Source: Impatiens glandulifera (lineage: Eukaryota > Streptophyta > Magnoliopsida > Ericales > Balsaminaceae). Taken from it: a stretch of DNA of 64,000 bases. The position numbers were made by a program, and so were the translations under genes. Location: positions 20,083,819-20,147,818 of the forward strand of contig NC_061868.1 of NCBI RefSeq assembly GCF_907164915.1, in the 5' to 3' direction. Shown one piece after another: positions 57,886 to 64,000 of this stretch (positions are counted from its first letter, which is position 1; each line of letters starts with the position of its first letter). The notes under the pieces are model-generated. The model did not search any database and was not told where the DNA came from. It saw nothing but the letters and a program-made list of their open reading frames with translations.

Positions 57886-59777
57886 GAAGATTTTGATTGC
57901 TTCAAGTCTGGCAACAGATGCAAATGACTCATCAAAGTCAATGCCTTCCTCCTGTCTATACTCTTGAGCAACCAATCGGGCTTTGTTTCTTACAACTAAT
58001 TCATCTTCACTAAGCTTGTTTCAACAAAAACTCATCTAGTTCCAATAACCGGTTAATAAGTCGGCCTTGGAGTTAGATGTCACACTTTATTTCTCACAAA
58101 TTAGTTTAACTCCTCTTGTATGGCATTGATCCAATCTGGACAAGCACAGCTTCACTAATTTTCTTGGGCTTAATTTGAGATATAAAGGCAGAGTTAGTCA
58201 TCTCATCCATCAATTGACGTCTTGTCCTACGAGGAGAATTAGGATTACCAATAATCAACTATAGTGGATGATTTTTTGTTCAATCTGAAGTTTGTTCTAA
58301 AGGATTAGATGTCTGAACACATGGTCCCGTGATGTCCAAACTTTCAATAACCTGTTGAACTAGAGTTTGAACGTTTGGTTGATTCTCAACCGGATTAGCC
58401 ACTTGATCAGATGGATAATCCATTTGAACAGAAGTTTCATCCTCACTATCAGATTCAAGACTTGCCGCTTCCAATCTATTAATAATGTCGATGGAATCAA
58501 TAGGATTGTTTTCAATAGATTCATCACAAACAACATGAAAGGATTCCTCAACAGTTTGTGTACGATTGTTGTACACTCTAAAAGCATTACTAACTGATGA
58601 GTAGTCTAGCATGATTCCAACATCTGCTTTAGCATCAAAAGAGGTCAAATATTCTTTCCCATTGTTATGAATAAAACATTTGCATATGAGTACTTTAAAG
58701 TAATAAACTGTAGGAATTCTTCCATAAAACAGTTCATAAGGTGTTTTATCATAACGTTTGTTAAAACTTCTAAGGAACACCTGAGTCGGCAAGCATCCAT
58801 CTCGCTACTTCCTTTAGTGTACTGACTCTTCTCTTAGCAATACCATTTTGCTGTGGAGTTCTAGCACTAGACAACTCGTGCCTAATACCAAAATCCTCGA
58901 GATATGAAGTTAGGAGTATGTTGATGAATTCGGTTCCCCGATCACTTCTTATCCGAACAATGCTTAAAGATTTATGGTTTTGAATTCTTCTAAGGAGTTT
59001 AATTAGATTCTCAGTAGTCTAATCCTTAGAAGGCAAAAATACAACCCATGTAAAGTGTTAAAAATCATCAATAATGACTAAGGTAAATCTCATTCCTCCC
59101 AAGCTCTTTACAGGAATTGGACCAAACAGATCCATGTGTAAAAGTTCCAAGCATCGGTTGGATTGAGATTTCATTTTACTTTTGAACAATGATTTTCTCT
59201 ATTTGCCTAACTAGCAAGTAGGACAAACCTTGTCCTTTATAAACTTCAAGTTTGGTAAGTCAAGCACCAAGTTATGCGAACATATGTTATTAATGGTTTT
59301 GAAATTAAGATGATTCAATATCTTATACCAGAGCCAGTTTTGTTCAGATATAGTAATCATGCATATGGGATTAGATATTTTAGATTTCCTGTTCATTTTG
59401 TATGAATTTCTTACCCTACTTCCAGTTAACAAAACGTTGCCATGTTGATCCTTAACAATGTATGCATGAGTTTGAAAGTCAATAGAAAATCCATTATCAC
59501 ATAGTTGACTAATCTTAATCAGATTATAACACATGTTTTCAACAAGTAGCATGTTGTTGATGGTTAGATTACCATGGATAATCTTACCCTTATCTATGGT
59601 CTTACCTTGCGGTTATCTCCGACAGTGATCTTAGGACTTGAGCATTCTGTTATATCAGTTAAAAACCTTCTTTCTCCAATCATGTGTCTAGAACATCCAC
59701 TGTCTAGATACCAAAGTGAATCCTCCAGGCAGTTAACCTACACAAAAATATATTTACAAACCTTTTGGTACCCACAT
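57886..59777 (-). pseudogene. protease, integrase and RT 5' part of copia D
   Basis: After the gag stop at 59780-59778 the minus strand gives LWYLDSGCSRHMIGERRFLTD (protease), then SQLCDNGFSIDFQTH, LNHLNFKTINNICS, VCPTC and HMDLFGPIPVKSLGGMRFTL. SDRGTEFI and SSARTPQQNGIAKRR are from the integrase core; KRYDKTPYELFYGRIPTVYYF is next (58792-58280). Then come acidic linker sequence and MTNSAFISQIKPKKI leading into RT. Stops and frameshifts are frequent between 59640 and 57900. The chain continues beyond the CACTA element at 48169. Confidence 0.85.
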
Positions 59778-60955
59778 TCACTTGGGTCCTCGATCAATCA
59801 GTCCCTTAGGAATCTATATTTGAGTTATTCTGATGGACTTTCCTTTTTTTGTAGTGATAAGTGTTTATTAATTTGAATTAGCAGATGTCTTCCTGTTAGC
59901 CACTAATCCCTTAACTTTAGAGGATGGTTTTCTTTTAAAACTCTTTGACTTCTTGTCATGTTTTGGTTTGCTAGACTTACTGGTTGCGTCTAACTTGTGT
60001 TTCAACCAGTTAACTATTGGTGAAACATAAGTTATATCAGCCTTTAAAATTAAATCCTCACAGTTTGGATCAGTTCCAGTATCAGTTAAACTCCCTTTGA
60101 TAAAGCTTATTGGCTTAAGCTTGTCTGTTGCATAGTTTAACTTCTTATAGGACTTGTCTAAGTCATTGCTATTAAATCCTAAACCAGATTTACATCTGGA
60201 AGGCTTCAACAGACTAATCTGATATTTGACATTTTCTACAGACCTTGTCCAAGAACTTACAATATAAGTTAAACACTAGTTTTCAGAAAATAGAGTTTGA
60301 ACTTTTTCCTTGAGCATCTCATTCTCATATGAGAGTTCATCTTCATTCTTTTTAAAAAGTTTTGATTCATAAACCATAGATGAATAAGAGTTATTAGATT
60401 CATATTTTAATTTCATTTCGTTAAATGAGTCTGATAACTTCATGTACTCACTAACCATGTCATTGAGTGCAGTAGTTTGTTCATCTTTTGTAAAATAATT
60501 TAAGGAGGAGTCTAGTACCTTTGATTTCTCGTCTGCCATTAGGCATGTGACATCTTCGTTATCGCTTTCGCCAGATGAGTCCTATGAATCACTATCGGCC
60601 CATTTAGACTTGCTTTTAGCACTTATAAGAGCCTTCTGCTCAATTGGGTTCTTCTTTATTTGAACATTACAGCCATAGATTTGGATGAGCTTCTCCCAAA
60701 TTTCTTTAGCGGAAGATCATGACTTGATCTCGCTGAACACATCCATGTTGAACGACTTGTATAAGATGTCTTTAGCAACATAGTCTAAGTTGTTCTTCAT
60801 ATTTTCTTCAGTAGTCCATTCGCATCTTGGCTTTTCAATTTTTATAGGACCGTTTGAGATGACATATAGCAAATCATATTCGATAGCAGCCAAATGTGCT
60901 TGCATTCTTATCTTCCAGCATTCATAGTTATATTCTGAATATTGTGTGTTGAAAA
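59778..60955 (-). pseudogene. gag of copia D, zinc-knuckle-less
   Basis: The minus strand from about 60950 reads NYECWKIRMQAHLAAIEYD, PIKIEKPRCEWTTEENMKNNL and EIWEKLIQIYGCN. It then jumps to KSKWADSDS (knuckle and second UBN2 half absent, as in A and E). There follow VTCLMADEKSK, a coiled-coil-like ENEMLKEKVQTLFSEN, and the basic tail SKSFKRKPSSKVKGLVANRK. It ends in an IPKGLIDRGPK motif and TGA at 59780-59778. Four or more internal stops. The start codon is lost at the junction with element E. Confidence 0.82.
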
Positions 60956-61054
60956 TGCTTATATGTAAACATGGGTTTGCTTACATCTATATGATAGATA
61001 CGCTAATTTGTTGCCTATGCAAGTTTTCAATCTCATCATCAAAAAGGGGAAAAT
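60956..61054 (+). other. 3' internal remnant and polypurine tract, copia E type
   Basis: Resembles the sequence just upstream of element A's 3' LTR and ends with AAAAAGGGGAAAAT. It shows that LTR E is preceded by retroelement internal sequence. Confidence 0.65.
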
Positions 61055-62800
61055 TATTGGGTCAAATTATTTTGACTAAGTGTTGAAATAGTTTGACTAT
61101 TGAAATTTTGATGATGAAATGATGAGTGGATTATATATGCGTCTAATTGTTTTTGATATAGGTGTATTGAAATCATATTTTATTAGACTTGGTTCTAATG
61201 AGGTTCATTAGACCGATTTGGCATTAGATGCACGGTGTTAGACGTGTAGTCTAACTAGCGAAGTTGGACGTGTAGTCTAACTAGCGAAGTTGGACGTGTA
61301 GTCTAACTAAGCGGTGTTAGACGTGCAGTCTAACTGGAGTAATTAGATGTGCAGTCTAATGAAATTGTAATTAGACGTGTAGTCTAATGGATCAGTAATT
61401 AGACTTGCAGTCTAACTCGTGGAATTAGACGTGTAGTCTAATGAATTCGTAATTAGACATGCAGTCTAACTCTTGGATTTAGATGTGTAGTCTAATGAAT
61501 CCGTAATTAGATGTGCAGTCTAACTCGTGGAGTTAGAAGTGCAGTCTAATGGACTCGTAATTAGACGTGCAGTCTAATAGAACCGTAATTAGACGTGCAG
61601 TCTAAATTGTGGAGTTAGACGTGCAGTCTAATGAATTGTGAAAGTTAGACGTGCAGTCTAACTCCTTCAGACTAGTCTGAAGTAGAACCGTAATTAGACG
61701 TGTAGTCTAACTCACGGAGTTAAACGTGCAGTCTAATAGAAAGAGAAAGTTAGACGTGCAGTCTAACTTGTGAAAGTTAGACGTGCAGTCTAACTTGTGA
61801 AAGTTAGACGTGCAGTCTAACTCCTTCCGATTAGTCTTAAGTGATTGTAATTAGACGTAAGTCTAATCCCATTAGACCTGGTGGTCTAATGGATTCTATT
61901 ATTAGACGGGGACGTTTGATTTCATTAGACGAGGTCGTCTAATCGAAATACGTCTAATGCCTTGCTCAAGCAGTTGTTTGAAGCTAGCACCCGCCTACCC
62001 ACATGCTATAGATGTTTGCTACTCCTGCTCCACTTTTAGTGAAGATCAGTACGACAGTCCGATACAACCAATTAACTAATGACACGTAAGCGAGTATCCT
62101 TCCCACTACTTATTTTGCATGTAAATATCTGAAGAATACTCGGCACACTACCTGTTGTGTACGGCCACGGTCCTTGTATTTAGAGTCCGTTGTGTACAAT
62201 GGAGGCGTTCCAATGGAAGAGTGTCACGTATCATTATGAAGATTCGACTGTTGGTACCTGTGCCTTATTTAAAGAATCTGAAGGACAACGGACGAACTGC
62301 CGGAATTGCAGAGAGAGAATTCAATCGATCATTTTAATATCCAGATTACTGAGACTGTTTGTTGCTTTCCTGATTGTACTGTGTATTAATCAAGAGAGAG
62401 TTAGAATCAAAGCATCCTTTAACTGAGTGATATTCTTCATCTTGTAAGTTGAACAGAGTGTGTTCTGTTAAATAGTGAGCTAAGTGTGTGCAAACTGTGT
62501 TTGATTCAAAGCATATTATAGCGAATCCTTCCGGCGGTTGGAAGAAGAGGTGACGTAAGAGAGTTTGTTCTGAACATCCATAAACAAATTGTTGTGTTGT
62601 TCATTTCTGTCATCTTCTTTGGTTCTTAGCTTCAAACCTAAGTAAACATTTTCGCACTTGATTCTGTTTCAAGTGTTTACAAGAGTTTGCGTAGAATAGA
62701 AAGTGAATTAAATCCCTAATAAGATTTCTTTCAAACTGTTTTTCATAAGCCTTCATCAATCGTCAGACCCCCGTCTCTATTGATAAAATTGATCCTATCA
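61055..62800 (+). repeat. LTR of copia E
   Basis: Starts TATTGGGTCAAATTATTTTG (second base G to A) and ends GATCCTATCA. TATA-like TTATTTAAAG at 62264-62273. U5 contains GAAGAAGAGGTGACGTAAG. U3 contains the array at 61225-61960. Both a polypurine tract (left) and a PBS (right) adjoin it. Confidence 0.85.
61225..61960. repeat. TTAGAC...GTCTAA array in LTR E
   Basis: About 24 units of the type AATTAGACGTGCAGTCTAA, separated by 8-12 nt of TGGAAT, AATGAATCCG and similar. Period roughly 28-30 bp. The same core as in LTR A but no 108-bp higher-order unit. Confidence 0.9.
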
Positions 62801-62801
62801 A

Positions 62802-62815
62802 TTGGTATCAGAGCT
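62802..62815 (+). other. Primer binding site of copia E
   Basis: TTGGTATCAGAGC follows the LTR end; a perfect form of the initiator-Met tRNA complement. Confidence 0.88.
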
Positions 62816-62851
62816 CTGTTTCTATTCTCAAGTTCAAAGATCCTGAATCAT

Positions 62852-64000
62852 GTCTATTATCAATGAGATCCCTATTCTGTCAAGAGATAACTGTGAATAT
62901 TAGATGATGAGAATGCAAGCTCACTTGGCTGCCCTTGGTTGTGATATGTGGAGCGTCATTACTGATGGCCCCATAAAGATTTCGAAGCCAAGAAGTGAGT
63001 GGACTATTGGAGACAAGATGACCAACAACCTGGATAATGTTGTTAGGAACATTTTATATCAGTCGATCAACATGAACGTCTTCTATAAAATCAAGTCCTG
63101 CTCATCTGCTAAAGAGATATGGGATAAGCTTACTCAGATCTATGGTAGAAACGTTCAAGCAAAGAAGGATCAGAAAGACTTAATGTGTGTTGAAAACAAA
63201 TCCAAATGGGCTGATAGCAACTCAGAGGAGTCTCCTACTGAAAGAGAGACTGAAGTTGTTACATGTTTGATGGTAGATGACCAATCCAAGGTAAATGATG
63301 TCTCTACTCCAGAATTTACAAACGAAGAGTTAGCTAATGCACTCAATGAAATGGCTATTGAGTACAAAAAGGTTAACTAACTCTTTTTACGAAATGAAAG
63401 TAAAATATAAATCAACTGTTCTTTCTTCTAACAAAGAATCTGAATCAAATATTTTTTGACGAAAACATAGTAGAGATCTCATCTGAGAATGAGATGCTCA
63501 GAGAACAGATTCAAATTCTTTCATCTGAAAACAAAAGGTTAAACTATGTTGTCAGTGCATGGACAAGGTCCGGAGATGCTGTCAAACATCAGATCAGTAT
63601 GTTAAAACCTGCTGGATCTAGATCCGGTCTAGAATTTGACAGTAATGACCCTAACCTGTCCTGCAAAAATTCAAACTCAGCAAATGACAAGCTTAAGCCA
63701 ATAAGTTTGTTAAAGGGAGTTTGACTAATAGTGAATCTGATCCTATTCACGAAGAAGTAGCTTTCAAAAATGAAATAACTTATGTTCCGCCGACTATTAG
63801 CTGGATGAAAAATAAGTGAGAAGCAGCCAGCAAGTTTGGCAATCTAAAACCTAACTCAATGTCAAGGAGTTTTAAAAGAAAATATTCTTCAAAAGTTAAG
63901 GGATCAGTGGCTAGCAGAAAGTCGTTTGCTGAGTCAAAAACATACGCATTAATTATAGCATAAAATGGGAAATCCATCAGAATAACTCAAATATGGATTC
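62852..64000 (+). pseudogene. gag of copia E, cut by window end
   Basis: ATG at 62852 starts MSIINEIPILSRDN. A TAG replaces Trp near 62900, and the frame resumes with MRMQAHLAALGCDMWSVITD, SKPRSEWTIGDKMTNN and EIWDKLTQIYGRN. It passes directly to KSKWADSNSEES (no zinc knuckle). One-base insertions near 63372 and 63450, a deletion near 63710 and a TGA near 63818 break it further. It reaches IRITQIWI at the window edge, just before the expected gag-pol stop. pol lies beyond 64000. Confidence 0.85.

Larger units (their letters stand above)
43926..60955 (-). mobile_element. Copia element D (minus strand), split by a CACTA insertion
   Basis: From high to low coordinates: gag (60955-59778), protease/integrase, RT (interrupted at 57886/48169 by the CACTA element), RNase H, extra ORF, polypurine tract and 3' LTR (45559-43926). 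Across the insertion, dropping one copy of the GAA duplication restores [22 protein letters not shown]. Its 5' LTR is missing: at about 60955 gag runs into the 3' internal end of plus-strand element E. Stops are scattered through all genes. Confidence 0.88.

Noticed and set aside
62155..62426. Two overlapping open frames in LTR E
   Set aside because: They lie across the TATA-like box and R region of an LTR, and the equivalent region of LTR A has no matching frame.

Overview
The window looks like a repeat-rich, intergenic-type region of a flowering plant nuclear genome. It is AT-rich, with canonical GT-AG introns in short plant-style genes and many plant transposon families: SIRE-like Ty1/copia, Ty3/gypsy, CACTA/En-Spm, and FAR1/MULE-type genes. 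I cannot name the species. No bacterial, organellar or RNA-gene signals were found. Almost everything after about 8 kb is retrotransposon or DNA-transposon sequence, much of it nested or broken. A 500-bp run of N (7484-7983) is an assembly gap.

Region 1 (1-7483). A roughly 275-bp tandem repeat is followed by two plus-strand spliced genes. The first (1984-3155, five exons, 227 aa as I splice it) is a stand-alone tandem-BRCT protein resembling the C-terminus of plant BRCA1/BARD1. The second (3722-6462, four exons, about 775 aa, one 1-nt frameshift) is a FAR1/FRS-type protein with FAR1 DNA-binding, MULE transposase and SWIM domains. Downstream, on the minus strand and running into the gap, is the C-terminal end of a Ulp1/C48 SUMO-protease-like protein. 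Short imperfect palindromes (GGCGAAnATnnATTCGCC-like) lie on both sides of and between these genes. This suggests one Mutator-like element, or a cluster of co-opted genes derived from one.

Region 2 (8117-17715). A long plus-strand copia element (A) with 5' LTR, PBS, gag, pol, an extra 231-aa ORF, PPT and a 3' LTR truncated at its end. Region 3 (17711-30246) holds minus-strand copia remnants: B (LTR plus gag start), C (gag-int and LTR), and a further gag-start/LTR fragment. A 3.08-kb non-autonomous gypsy element with 483-bp LTRs and CCATG target duplications sits inside C's gag. Region 4 (about 26.2-43.9 kb) is a large direct duplication: LTR pieces plus several kb of an AT-rich satellite with ~350-bp monomers, present twice in tandem.

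Region 5 (43926-60955). A minus-strand copia element (D) with 3' LTR, degenerate extra ORF, RNase H, RT, integrase and gag. Its RT is split by a 9.7-kb CACTA element (48170-57885) with GAA target duplications. The CACTA carries a TNPA-like gene, a degenerate TNPD/TNP2 transposase and a compact 97-aa TNPA-like mini-gene. Region 6 (60956-64000). A plus-strand copia LTR with PPT, PBS and the start of gag (E), running off the window.

The most striking shared feature is that the U3 part of most of the copia LTRs (A, B, the 28.6-kb and 37.3-kb LTRs, D, E) holds a long array of short inverted pairs TTAGAC-(few nt)-GTCTAA, with family-specific spacers and periods. LTR C and its duplicate instead carry an array of a TACCG-type motif. 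Two of the GTCTAA-array elements also keep an extra ORF downstream of pol with its own promoter-like leader. A self-encoded regulator acting on its own LTR array is a testable but unproven idea.
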